64,000 nucleotides of DNA from Enoplolaimus lenunculus (GCA_030248215.1 JASANG010003041.1:1-64000), one strand, 5' to 3'. Counted from the first letter of the stretch, positions 33,644 to 45,464 are shown. The notes: generated by a model not told the origin, from the sequence alone. Numbers and translations are program-made.

Positions 33644-36600
33644 ACTTAAGTTGCTATAATTAGTTATATAAGGATATATAATTGCATTTTGTAAATTAAT
33701 GGTTCCACAATTATGTAGTATCTTCGAGCTTTTCTACGTTTAATACTATATTGTTGTGAGATAAGTATTTTATTTTGATGAGAAGGAGTGCGCGTAAAAA
33801 TCACGGGCCATTGCACTTATAAGCACCTTTTTGAAATTGGATCTTAGATGAAATGAGAAAATATTCATGCTTGAAACGGTTATTATACTTGGGTTTTAAT
33901 AAAAGCACACAGCCAGGTTAACGAAAACAACTCACCATTTAAATCTGTATTTTAACAATTTGGATCGCAGTTGCGCAAATTTCAACTGCAATAAAACTTT
34001 TCAACGTATAAAAGCTAAAACTAAACGTTATAAATATTAACTTCAAACAAATTAAGCACAATGACAATCGAAACACAACACATAAATCAAATTTTGGTGC
34101 ATCCCGTACGCGGAGATATGCCACGGCGTCGTTTACAACCCAAACTTCCGTTGACAAGAACTCAATCACATCAGCTTGACAGAAATAGAGCTGTTCGAAA
34201 CGATCAAGACTCCAATGAAATTCGAAAAATGAAACCGAGTAATCTTTTTACTGACCCGTAAAACAAATCCATATCTGAAGCAGGAATGCCTCACGAATAT
34301 ATTTTGGCCTACTTTCCAGCATTTGTTTACAATATAAACATGATTGTTCTATGAAAAGAAAATTTGTATGCAGATTGATCTTTATTCGCTAACTTTTGCG
34401 CATTACGCAAAACCGGCTGACTAGATATTATTATTCACTAGCTGAAAATCAATAACTTTATCGTTAAAGTTCTTTCGCAAGGTATTCTAACTGAGACTGT
34501 GTGCAGCACTTACTTCAAGGCGGCGAGAGTAAACCAATCACGTATATTTCGCAATTTTTTATTACAGAGATGCTCGAAGCAGGGTGTAAACGGAAAATAA
34601 AATAACGGAAACGGAAACGGATAGTGATCAAAATAATGGAAAAAAGCGAATATTGAAGGATAAAAGTTTCCAAAACTGTTTTATTTTTCTGCCATCACAA
34701 CCAAGGCATGCATAAATTAACCAGTTTTTCAAAATTTTCTAGGAAAGAATGGTGGATGCATCGAAATTCAAACATTTTGAATGAATTTCGTAATTCTTAT
34801 TTCATTTTGAACAATTGCAGCATCTCTGTAAAAACAATTGCGAGATATTAGTGATTTATAACTAATTATGAACGTAAAAATAACATTTTTCTTTAAAATA
34901 TTAGAACGCTCCCTGAATATTTGCACGCCTCAATTCTGTTAGCAGAAATCTTTGAAACTTTAATACTACAATATCTGTTTTCAAATTTCTATCCAGCGCA
35001 GAGATAAGTTTCGAAAAACCAGATGCATTTTTCCATAACTCCTATTTATGAACAAAGTCCGAGATCCTCAAATGTTGCAGTTTACTTGTTTGATTTCGAT
35101 TTACGAAAGCTTGTTTTGAACTTGCACTGAAAATAAACGCCGGCAAGATTTTTCATTTAAACCTATAATTGAGCTTACTTCCGTAGTCGAATTTTAATCT
35201 GTAACTATGTTTGTTAAATTGGATTCCAGCAAAACCATTAATATCACGAGTATTTTTAGGCAAACGAATGCTGAGTTTTGAGTTTCCGTTGGACGTTGAA
35301 AATGCACCGCCTTGCGTAAATCACTTCGAAAGCGAAACTGCCCGTGGTTCCAGCGAGCTATCGCTTCAACACATTGCCACTGGAAACAAATATGGTATTA
35401 ATAGTTTATCCACAAAATCTAGACCTGCTTAGTCATAGTGAAGTTTGAGGAATTAAGCCCAAGTGATAAATTATCGCAAGCGATAAGCTTGTAATTTTGC
35501 TCCAAAATGTTGACCCTACCTCAACGGGTGTCGCAAACCGGTTTGTGATACGTGTTGAGTTAGGTTCAGCGGAAATTTTACTTGAGCTACGGTTAACGAG
35601 TGATTGTTAACCCTGGGCTACGACGACACATTTTATGATTCGGCCGAATTTTATATTGTGAACGGCGCATTATACCTATATGATTGGGTTTTTTGTGATT
35701 TTTCTTGTCCAGGTGAAAGTTAAATTTTCAGCCTATGCTCGATGTTTTGCTTGTTTAAATTTATAAACAGATTTATCTCAAAGTTTATTAAATTTAAATG
35801 GTTACATTTTAAGTATACACGTCATTTTTTGTTATATTTGTAGATGTTAACGCAAGTAGAAAACAACTGCAAAACAATTGGGTAACGATATTTGGAAACA
35901 AACACATACAAGCCGTTAACGACGAGGTTAATATATTACGGGTACCATGTTCAATTGCATTTGGCTAAAATTTTAATTGGTTTTCGTTTACGAAGATTTT
36001 CACGCAACAAATTTAGTGCGAGTCTATTAATTTACCCCGAAAGCAACGTAAAAAATGCAACTTGGCACCGGACGGCGCCGAAGGACAAGTTTATGTAGCG
36101 TCACCCTAATGGTCTAAGCAAAGGTCCCAATGAGAGTGTCGTATTTGGTCATGTCGTTTTTCAGACCAAGCATGTTTTGATTCGAAGATCACACAGCAGC
36201 AACGTTGGTGGGACTGCGAGCACCAAAAACAAGTTGTCGCGTGAGAACGACTCGAAACGACGGCTTTCAAAGGTTCAATCAAAAGGCTTTTGTGTAAAGC
36301 GAACAAACTCTAAAATGAATCACTAGTGTAGCAAAACGGTCTATTTGTTTCAAGGCAAAATGTATCGCTTTATTCAAAACGCGAAAAGCGTTTGAGTGAT
36401 TTTTTCACAACATTCAGTATGCCAGAGAATGCATAATATTAGCTTACTTTATGAATTATTTGTACGTTTGAAATATTACTTTCTAGCCTCATTTTTTTAA
36501 AATCAGAGATACATTTTCAGATACGTCTTGTTTTTGACACTAATGCAACTGCACGTTGCACGCACAAACTTCGTTTGAAAATTTTGTACAAAACTTGCAG

Positions 36601-36699
36601 CTATAAAGTTACGCTGCAACTTTTCGATATGAAAACGTGAACGCTAGAGTATAAGGCTGCCGGACATTTAGAAATAATACGCTGTTTTATAGTTTTTAA
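33644..36699. other. Upstream region of the MAT gene; no exon assigned
   Basis: Several short open frames occur (34061-34259, 35211-35432, 35892-36098, 36097-36321). I tried to read fatty acid synthase ketosynthase motifs (DTACSSS, HGTGT, NMGH) in all + frames and did not find a convincing one. The frame 35261-35396 has a plausible acceptor and donor and could be an untranslated or divergent exon, but there is no motif to support it. Confidence 0.4.
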
Positions 36700-36912
36700 G
36701 GCCCATGTTAATTTAAGAGGCGTCCAGGTTTCTGGTGGGTCTATAAAAGAGTAGGTTTACATTCTAGATTATATTTTTTTTGCTTAGACTTAGACTTAGA
36801 CTTAGACTTAGGCTTAGGCTTAGGCTTAGGAACACATTTTTGCAACGCTTAGGTTTAGGCTTAGGCTTATGAATACGCTTAATCTACTGTTACGCCCCTT
36901 AAAGTAACATTG
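36700..36912 (-). mobile_element. TTAGGC-type MITE, GGGGCGT subfamily
   Basis: Left GGCCCATGTTAATTTAAGAG, right reverse complement CAATGTTACTTTAAGGGG. The core has four TTAGAC followed by four TTAGGC units in register, then TTAGGTTTAGGCTTAGGC. The subfamily differs from the CAGGGGC type in its inner terminal bases. Confidence 0.75.
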
Positions 36913-37383
36913 AGAATATTGAACAGTATGATTGGTTCCCTATTTTAGGCACAAATAGAGACTGATGCAAAACAGACTTTACATGAAACTAATTTTGATT
37001 CATATTGTGCGAATTGTAAGATTCAAAAGCTTCAACAGACCAATATTGAAGTTTTTGGTGAAACCCAAAAAACTCGTCGATCAGCAACTCTCGAACGTTA
37101 CGGAAATATCATTTGTGCTAAACAACTTTTGTTTCAAAAGTATGCAATTTTAATTTTTGAAACTTAATCTTGAATAAAGATGGCTAATTGCGAAGCATAA
37201 AGTGTTAGAGTACCTTAAAAATGAAGTATATATTGATTATGCATTAATATATAGTTATTTTTATTCATTTATTTGCAAAGTTAAACTGCCGTCCAGTCTT
37301 TACGGAGAAGTCACTTATAACTCTTTGATGGATGATTGAATAATAAAGATATGTTAATACACATTTAATAGTTTAGATAATTT

Positions 37384-37540
37384 GTAAGATGTACAGAACA
37401 GGGCCGCAAGAATATTTCTAAGCCCAAGCCTAAGCCCAAGCATGATACCAAAACCTAAGCAAAAATTAGTCTAAAGCTTATCCTTACTCTGTTGCAGTTC
37501 CGTAATAAAACGTTTTCGGCCCCTGATCTTCGTATGGTCC
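37384..37540 (+). mobile_element. TTAGGC-type MITE just upstream of the MAT coding exons
   Basis: GTAAGATGTACAGAACAGGG at the left, GGACCATACGAAGATCAGGG as right reverse complement, flanks GATAATTT and GATAAAAT (6 of 8). It ends 58 bases before the first assigned exon. Confidence 0.7.
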
Positions 37541-37597
37541 GATAAAATTTATGCCAGTAAAATAAGCCAAGAATGGTATGGTAAAATTTTATTTCAG

Positions 37598-40500
37598 ACA
37601 AAATATAACAGGTTCAACATTGCAACCGATACGTTTACCTACGTCAGATTCCCAGTACCCGAAGCTGACCACGTTCTCGTTGAACTGCTGTCCCAGTTGG
37701 CACTTTGAAACAAACTGGCTTTCAAACGTCTCACATGAGTTGAATTATACTCATCCCGATATTAATGTCTATCGAGGATATGAGATTAAGCACCAATCCG
37801 GTCATCAGGAAAACGTATCGTCAATCAGAAAGGTAACGCAAAATTGAAGTACTGATTGGCATCAGATTTGCGTAATGTTTTCTGATGTATATAATGTATA
37901 TGTCGCAGGTTAATCCCCTATTCACGCCAATTACCAATTGATCTAAGACAATCTGCTATTCGAAGCAAATAGCAGTTTGGCCTAGGCCAAATAGCGATTG
38001 TGAGATTACGCAAAACAACAGTACTGTAAGACCAACTCTGACTGGTTAACGGTATTGTGTATGTCCAAATAATCAAATCTGATTGGTCTATAAGTTCAAT
38101 AGCAGTTTAGCCCAGACCAAATTGCTATTACATAAAATAGCAGATTGGCCTAGGCTAATTAGAAATTGGCCTGAATATCAGATTGGCCTACGACATACAT
38201 ATGTCCGCTAGTTGTTTCTATAGTTTTAAGTCAATGATATATATGTACGTATATATGTATGTAATCATGTATTATGTCCGGTAGTTGATCCAGTCATTTT
38301 AAAGTCGACTACCAAAGTTAGTGAATTGATGTATAAAAATGTTTTAAGCGTTTAGTTTTCTGTTAAAAGACAGCTAACGTTTGCCATTTCAAACTCAATT
38401 TTTTCAGATCAGTTCACTTTAAAAGACAATTGAGATGAATTAATACTTAAAATACTAACAAAACGCTTTGATACTTAATTTCTTTCAGTTTCAACAGATT
38501 CCGCGGTCGCTCACTGCATACGGCAAACGTCCGGTATGTTTCGTTTATTCTGGTGTCGGTTCACAATGGTCAGGTGCCGCGTCGCAGCTCATTCACATTC
38601 CTGCCTTCCGGTAGGCAACTATCGCAAAATATACCTTGATAAGCTTTCGCATTTCGATTTTATTTTGTAGAAGACACTTAAAATTTAGTGGTAACGTAAT
38701 CCTACGAGCTGAAATTATAATTTTTTTAAATTTTCCGACTGTTTTCGTTAAGGCTTTTAGTTTATGGAAAGTTAGATTTATGTAACTTTGATGTTTGTTT
38801 AATTCTGTTTCTTATTTTATTCTCAAAAACTGAAACCTCTTGTCTACGTATAGGGAAGCGATGGACGATTGTGTCCAAACCACCCATAACACTCTGAACT
38901 TTTTTCAACTGTATACTTTCCGCGACGGCTCGTAGCCAGACAGGAGCCAGAGGATGGGGGTTAGGTCCCCCCCTGTAAAAAATATGGCCTGTTTAGAAAT
39001 TTTGTTAACCTTCTTTGTATCAATCATCAAAAATTCTGTTATGCCTTTCCTGAAAAATGTTAAACACCCTTAGCAAGAGGGGGTGGCTACGGCTAGGTTT
39101 CGATGTTTTTTACAACCAAAAATTAAATTTTGGTTTAAATGCAAAAATTTATTTTTACTTCAGTTTTAGAAACAAATTTTAGCTTTTTTTCTTTGACGAG
39201 TAATGATTGTTTTTATATTTTTTATAGGCGATCCATCGATCGATGTGCCCAAGCTGTCGCACCGTTTAACATCGACCTTCACTATTTGCTTACAGATTAT
39301 AAAGCAGATGTTAGCAATTCAGCAACTAACTGCTTTGTAACTATTGCCGCAATGCAGGTATAAAGTATAGTTGACTAAGCCTTGCTTACTGGTGAGAAAC
39401 GAAAACTGGCGGACTGAATAAAGATTGTGAGGCTTAGGCTTGGGCTTAGGTTTAGGATTAGGTCTTGGGCTTAGGTTTAGGATTAGGTCTTGGGCTTAGG
39501 TTTAGGATTAGGTTTTAGCCTGAGGCTTATGCTTTATGTTTAGGCGTAGGCCCAGAGTTAAGGTATAAGGCGTTGTGAGCATTCCGTTATAGATATCATT
39601 GACCTTGTTCCGAAGGGCTGTTTTGTTTTGCCTGGGAAGTAAATTTTAGTAACTGATTTCAGATCGCTCTAACAGACCTTTTAGCTCATATCGGCATTAA
39701 ACCAAACGTTTTTACTGGACAAAGTTTCGGTGAAATTATTGCTGCGTACGCAGACGACTGTTTGACCGCGGAACAAATTATGCAAATGGTCTATTGGAGA
39801 GGCCGATGCATTGCAGAAGCGAAACTCGTTCAGGGAGCAATGGTTGCAGTGGGTAAAGTGGCACTTTTTCGCTTCTTCAACGCTTTTCCGCATGAATATT
39901 TTCTATTTCACTTCAGATCTGATAGAATTCGAAGTTCGGAACTATTGTCAAGTTTATAAAACCAAACCTTTAGTAGCTTCCACTACAGCTATATCGTTTA
40001 TAGAAATAAATGAACTTTTGAAATGAACATTTAAAAATAAGTAAAACTACATTTAAGCAAAAATCGGCCCATGTATTACAGATCCGGGGGCGGAACATTT
40101 TTCTGTCGGACTGTAATAGAGTCAGCGTAAGCTATAGATTTAATTTTTGTTGCTTTTATCTTACGCATACGCTAATTATTACGCTTAGCCTAATACGCTT
40201 ATGGCTAGGAATATGCTTTATACTACTGTAACGGCCCTGTTTTGTATTGGCCCAAAAATTGCGTGAAATTACGTTTACTAGCGTTGTTTGCATTTGATTC
40301 ATAATTTGTAGAACTGACAGTTGAAAAATTCAAAGAAATGAAGCTCGGTGATGATGCATATCTAGCATGCTACAACGCTCGTGATAAACTGACACTCTCG
40401 GGTACCCCTGACACAATTAAAAGGGTTACTGAACGCCTTCAAAAGGAAAACATTTTCGCTCAATCAATTGATTCAGCCGGGGTTGCTTTTCACAGCCCAC

Positions 40501-42577
40501 TTGTGCAACCAATCGCAAAAAGTTGGGGCGAAAAATTGAAACAAGTACGCTCTCATCAGGGTGTAAGCGGATATAGTAAGAAACGAAAGCCGGTTTTTTA
40601 TAATATAACAACGAATATCCGGTTGGGGGTTGCACTGTGCTCGCATAAAAAACACGCTTTTAAACACTGAAACTTTTATTAGATGAATATAACTTGCCAT
40701 TTTATTCGCTGGAGCAGTCTCAAGTGCACCGAAATATATGCGAAGAAGTCTGGTGGTACAGCGGTGTAGATTACACATTTCGTACATTTGAATTGAAAAC
40801 ATTTAAAATACCAAGTAATTTTTTTGGATTGAGCTTTAAACCACTGGTTCAAAAGTTAGACGTTCAAAACCAACTGCGCATTGCAGGCGCTTAAAAAATA
40901 GTTGAAGACGCAGCGGTGGATGCAAAAATTTTTGACGGAGAGAGCGAGCTGGCAAAAATTAAGAAACGCAATTTTTGCTAAATGCTATAAATGCAAATTT
41001 TCTGGGAGGGAACAGTTGTAAGGTACGAGCGACCTTACCACTTGTTCACAACAAAAGTTTTTGACGGGGGCGTATGTCACCCACCACCTCTGGATCTGCT
41101 ATAGTGGAAGACACGCGTGCAGTTTTTTTAAACCTTAATAACCCTTTCCTGCATAGAGTGTACTATGAACAACTTACAAATCGTGCACTTGTAATCAACA
41201 CATTGCACGGTGTTTAACAATCCATGAGAACTCTCTCGAGCTCGCGTGTCAATCTGCTATATCTGAATGTTGAATGCAAACGCTTCCTATCCGTGAGACA
41301 TCTGTTCGAGTCCTAGCTTGAAAATCAATACCTGCTAAAACAGAAAATATTCATGTAAGAAAGAAATAAAATTAGTCCATTTTAATATTTTTAGATCATC
41401 CCAACGCCAGTGGCTCGTTCGTCTCGTTGGATCACAACGAGCGTTACAGGTGAAACTGGCGGCCTCCCGGGTGCAGATACAGCTTCGCCGTTTTACTTTG
41501 TAAACAGTTTAGTGAAAACGGCTCTACTTTATGACGGTGTCATGCAGTTACCAAGCGATGCGATTGTTTTTGAGGTTAGCGCTGAAGAACCACTCCGTAC
41601 CAGGATGCAACCGGAGACCTGGTTCCAGCTCTGGCAGAAAATCGACATCCGGCTCCGGTTGGATTTTTGCCGGAGGTACCGGCACTGTCGTATTAAAGTT
41701 TGGTATATTATTACAAAACTTATTCGTGTTGTGCGTTTCGTTTTAAGTTTTGGTACAATTTTAATGAAAAAAAATTGGTCTGGTATGTTTTACCTACGGT
41801 TGTATCGTGGTCTGAACTGCTAAAGCGTCTGTGTGGTACGTAAGGCCGAAAACCGTTCAAATACAACATTTTGTTTTAAACTCACGAGGTTGCTTTGAAT
41901 CAAGTAAAAGTAGGTTGCAACATTGGAAAAATTTTCAATTATTATTCGTAAAAAGATAAAATTATTAATCAAATGCTTTCTGTTCCTTTTTAAGGTTGCG
42001 CCCCATTTTTCACTTAAACGCGTCTTATTACAAACGCTTGGAGAACGAAAATCAACTCGACTGTTGGGGCTGATGAACAAACGGGTCACAAACAACGCTA
42101 ATTATTTGGTTGAAAGCATCGGTGAAGCTTACAACGAAGGTAAAATTGTAATTGAAATTAGCTGTTGTGAAAAGGATATATACACTTTTTATGGCAAATT
42201 TGCATATATATGTCGCTATTTTAGTTTGTGTAAAGTTTTATGGTTGGAGCACAAGTGGAGCCACAATCATCTTTGAGAGCCCAAAACCTACTAGAGGCGG
42301 GGTTGAACAACACTTGGCAGTCTTACAGTTGAACCGCTGTCCCTAATGTCTTTGTAGAGTAGCAATTTCAGAGATACGAGAACACAGAGTGTAATACCTA
42401 GTTTAACTGTAACCAAAGTCTAAGCCAGAGCCTAAATAAAACTGGGGAAAGGTTGTATTCAGCATTAAAATGTATTGCTTTTTGTACTCACTTCTGGATT
42501 GCGTATTTTTAGGAGCTAACGTCGACCTTGGGTTATTTTATACTGAACGAAAAGAAATTGATAATTATAAACAATAG
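37598..42577 (+). CDS. FAS-type malonyl/acetyl-transferase (MAT) domain gene, 8 exons
   Basis: Eight spliced exons read as an animal fatty acid synthase acyltransferase domain: 37598-37832, 38489-38610, 39228-39357, 39663-39852, 40312-40544, 41395-41574, 41995-42139 and 42513-42577, all with GT-AG borders and consistent phase (about 430 codons). In order: a KS-to-MAT linker ending in YRGYEI; VYSGVGSQW; the nucleophile elbow GQSFGE (animal FAS usually has GHSxGE); YWRGRCI with the substrate-binding Arg; AFHSPL with the catalytic His; RSSRWITTSV; and VAPHFSLKRVLLQ. The order and spacing match my recollection of human FASN. The last exon ends at TAG 42575-42577, with AATAAA at 42638. No ketosynthase was recognised upstream and no dehydratase downstream. 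The first listed exon has an acceptor (TTTCAG), so a 5' exon is probably missing, although an ATG at 37578 is in frame. It could be a stand-alone MAT enzyme or a fragment of a duplicated FAS gene. Confidence 0.8.
37960..38195 (+). repeat. Irregular repeats around the palindrome TTGGCCTAGGCCAA
   Basis: AATAGCAGTTTGGCCTAGGC (37968), AATAGCAGTTTAGCCCAGAC (38098), AATAGCAGATTGGCCTAGGC (38138) and ATCAGATTGGCCTACG (38176) recur in the first MAT intron. TTGGCCTAGGCCAA is a perfect palindrome. Function unknown. Confidence 0.6.
38937..39096. mobile_element. Short inverted-repeat element in a MAT intron
   Basis: GGCTCGTAGCCAGACAGG at the left; the right reverse complement reads TAGCCGTAGCCACCCCC. G- and C-runs (GGGGGTTAGGTCCCCCCC) are inside. 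No clear target duplication. Probably a MITE; the family was not assigned. Confidence 0.45.
39425..39575 (-). repeat. TTAGG-rich minisatellite in a MAT intron
   Basis: A 25-base unit GGTCTTGGGCTTAGGTTTAGGATTA is repeated about three times in near-identical form (39442-39520), flanked by further GGCTTAGG-type sequence. Probably an expanded core of a TTAGGC-type element whose ends are lost. Confidence 0.7.
40066..40252 (-). mobile_element. TTAGGC-type MITE in a MAT intron
   Basis: GGCCCATGTATTACAGATC at the left and GGCCAATACAAAACAGGGC as right reverse complement. Flanks CAAAAATC (40058-40065) and CAAAAATT (40253-40260). The core is degraded CTTACGCATACG/CTTAGCC. Lies about 60 bases before the exon at 40312. 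Confidence 0.85.
40911..41106. mobile_element. hAT-like MITE with GGTGGATGC / GGATCTGC termini in a MAT intron
   Basis: Left CAGCGGTGGATGC, right CCTCTGGATCTGCTATAGTG; flanks share GAAGAC (left GAAGACGC, right GAAGACAC). Same superfamily style as 45465-45715. Confidence 0.6.
41601..41690 (+). mobile_element. Fragment of a CAGGGTGCAACCGG-type hAT MITE in a MAT intron
   Basis: CAGGATGCAACCGGAGACC followed by GGTTCCAGCTCTGG and CCGGCTCCGGTTGG, but no right terminus. It begins 26 bases after the donor of exon 41395-41574. Confidence 0.55.
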
Positions 42578-42643
42578 TGTACTTTACTGTAACTTATATA
42601 TAAGCTGGTTTAAATGTGTATAAGCTGATTTCGTTTAAATAAA
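42513..42643 (+). other. Terminal exon, stop and poly(A) signal of the MAT gene
   Basis: After the acceptor at 42511-42512 the frame continues as GANVDLGLFYTERKEI and stops at 42575-42577. The first residues align with the FAS post-MAT linker (human GIDANPNALF). AATAAA lies at 42638-42643, 61 bases after the stop. A GT inside the stop codon context (from 42577) could in principle be a donor, so the stop is likely but not proven terminal. Confidence 0.55.
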
Positions 42644-42940
42644 AATATACCATACCTAAATATCTTGCCAGGTTTAGCATTTTGTTTGAGTTTAGGATAT
42701 CAAATTAGTCAAAAGCTTTAAATCTCTATGAAAGTAATTTTACTGACTTCGAAATTTTTATTATTTGCACAAAATTTAAAGTGCACCTTCTAATATATAA
42801 TATATATAATTTTACGTGTGAAAACGACAATATTGGCAAGTTGCGTTAGATAAACAAAGTCTATTCTCAAATTGTTGAACCTCATCCACTTTCATGAAAC
42901 ACACACTCGCCAATGCATTAAAAATGATGGCCTGTATGCC

Positions 42941-43130
42941 ATTCCATGTATAGACCAGGGCCGGAACAGTAGTATAAGCATATTCCTAAGCCTAAGCCTA
43001 AGTCTAAGCGTATAGATGAGCATATTCCTAAGCCTAAGCGTAAGCCTAAGCAAAAAATTAGTCTAAAGCTTAAACTGACTCTATTATAGCCCCTCCGAAA
43101 AGCGATCCGGCCCTGTTCTATACATGGGCC
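42941..43130 (+). mobile_element. TTAGGC-type MITE
   Basis: Perfect 8-bp flanks TGTATGCC (42933-42940 and 43131-43138). Left ATTCCATGTATAGACCAGGG, right reverse complement GGCCCATGTATAGAACAGGG. Core CCTAAGCCTAAG on the + strand. The cleanest member in the window. Confidence 0.9.
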
Positions 43131-43269
43131 TGTATGCCTATTAAACGTAAAACGAGGTTTCATTAGCTAAAGTTTAAATTCTACTAAAACTCAGCAGTGC
43201 TGTTTGGTTTGAGATGTATTAAAGTTAACCTTAATATACTGGTGTGGGGGTAACGGAAAAAATGTTTTG

Positions 43270-43370
43270 TTGACTTCATATCATTCAACCATATGCCTAA
43301 GCATAAGCATTGCAACACTGTGTTCCTAAGACTAAGCCTAAGCTTAAGCTTAAAAAATTTGACAGGGAAG
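43270..43370 (+). mobile_element. CCTAAG-rich remnant
   Basis: CCTAAGCATAAGCATTGC, CCTAAGACTAAGCCTAAGC and TTAAGCTTAAAA blocks without recognisable ends. Likely a worn TTAGGC-type element. Confidence 0.4.
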
Positions 43371-43988
43371 CGAATCAGTTTTCAAAATTGGGCGCTGAAA
43401 GCGCAACCGAATTCCCTAATTTTGCAACATGCATCCCATAGGTTGGAATGAGCAGCTTGCGACATGTTTTGTCCTTATTAGACTATTGGGTAGCACATTG
43501 CATATATCCTCATATCACATCCAAAAAATCGCGGTCGTTTATTATATGCATCACGCTTAACTAGGTCATTTTTATGTACTTCAATATTGTACGAAATTTG
43601 ACATTGTCTGCGCATATCATTCGAAATGTTGCATTGTCTGCATAAGTACTTCAAGCATAATAGCAAAATAACCAAATCATCCTATCGAAAATCAAAATAC
43701 TAAAATTGGAATTTTGAATCTTGGAATAATGACGCAGTTCTGACCAATTTTGCATTCGGAACCAATTTTTCGGGAATAATCGATGTTTGAAAGAACATCT
43801 GTGCCTCTATTGTTTTTCAGCTTTCAGTTAATTTACAGGCATTCAACAATAGCACTACCCTGCATAATAGTGTATGGTACTTGCTCGCTGTATTTTTGGA
43901 ATATGATTTGTCATAAATTTCCCACGGCATCATGTTTATACGGAATTTTAAACACATTGCACGTCTGACAGCTGTCGTTTAAAACGTG
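43371..43988. other. Intergenic stretch, nothing recognised
   Basis: No motif-bearing frame, RNA gene or repeat seen between the CCTAAG remnant and the second minisatellite-arm transposon. Confidence 0.4.
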
Positions 43989-44902
43989 GGCCCACGTATA
44001 GAACAGGGGCTTCCAGTTTTCCAGGGTGGAAAACTTATGATCAGGATCGTGGCACAGCCATTTATGTATGGCGGCCTGATTTGCCACTGGTTTTGGTAGG
44101 AAAAATCACAGGCATAGGTTTTGTTGGGGAAAAGTGAAAAATTCATAAGAATGGATACTCCCTGGTTCGGTAGGGAAAATGTGTAGTGTAAAGTTTGTTT
44201 GGAAAACGGGAAAGCGGAAAATTTAAACGCTTAGATTATTCCAGGATTTGGTAGGGAAAATCGGAAGCGCAGGTTTTGTTTCAAAAATGGGAAAAGTGGA
44301 GAATTCTTACGCCCGGACATTTTCTGATTTGGTAGGTAATTCAAACGCATATGTTTTCCCAGGTTTGGTAGGGAAAATCCGAAACTTAAAATTTGTTTGG
44401 AACGCTGGAAAAGTGGAAAATATAAACGCCTACATTTTCGTAGCTTGGTTAACCGCCCTGACTTCCTGGTTTGGTTTTGGTAGGGAAAATCGTAGGATTT
44501 GTTGGAAAATGAGAAAACTAAAAGATTCAAACGCCTAGATTTCCCTTATCTTGGTGCTGAAAATCAGAAGCGTAACTCACGAGGTACACATTTATCAATA
44601 AGGCACAATAACTGTAGTATGGCTCCAGCAAAATGTTTGCCAGTTTCAGCAATTTTAGGCGTGAATATTTTCTATTGCAAAATTGTACTCTTTCGTAAGT
44701 TTGTTTGTAACTTACACTTGGGCAAGTTTTGCATTACAACGCATTGCATACTGAGCCATGAATACGCATTTGCTTTATTCTACTACTTGTATGTGAAGAA
44801 CCTAATCAATTCTTTACTTCGAATGCAAGCAAATGAAAGACTAGCGAAAATGTTACAAATATATTTCAGTAAACCAGACCCGGCAGTGAATAATGCATCT
44901 AG

Positions 44903-45344
44903 CATTGCAACCGGAATTTTAAAATGCCAGAACCGGAACCGACAGTAAAAAAATGGTGGGACCGGAACCGGAAAGTTAAAAAATACCGGAACCGGAACCG
45001 GATCGAAATCGAAAAACAAAATATACTTGTTATACCGAAAAATTTATGTTTAACGATATTTTATTGCTTTTAATGGCGTAAGCAAACCATTTAGAATGCC
45101 AAAATCTTCAAACAAGTGCATATGCGGAAACGTATGATAAATTATGTAGTATATATTGCAAAAACTGAAAATTTTGGCAATACACGCTCAGACATTTTCA
45201 CAAATATAAGTTAGAATAATATAAAAAAATTTTTATAATAAAACCGGAAAACTCCAGGTGAAAAAATGTCCGATTTATTACAGCAACGGGATAGTGAAAA
45301 ATACCGGGTTTCGCTACCGGAACAGGATTTCCGGTTGGACCCTC
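44903..45344. mobile_element. CCGGAACC-type hAT MITE (nested)
   Basis: Left CATTGCAACCGGAATTTT, right reverse complement GAGGGTCCAACCGGAAATCC; flanks GCATCTAG and GCCATTAG (6 of 8). Internal ACCGGAACCGGA repeats. The termini are worn relative to CAGGGTGCAACCGGAATT. Confidence 0.65.
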
Positions 45345-45464
45345 GCCATTAGCAACGAAGAAACATAATTTTTAAAATGTCTACCACGCTAAAGCACTAG
45401 TCTCACTCACTCACTACTATTTAAAGAGAGTGTACTTTAAATTTTTGCACTTTTGCTGTCTCCC

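Noticed and set aside
34061-34259. 66-codon frame MTIETQHINQILVH as a first exon
   Set aside because: No motif, no recognisable donor in frame and no link to the MAT exons.
35892-36321. Possible ketosynthase remnants upstream of the MAT gene (YPES...WHRT, VLIRRSHSSNVGG, RTTRNDGF)
   Set aside because: The matches are short, in different frames and not in the family's order, so they are probably chance.
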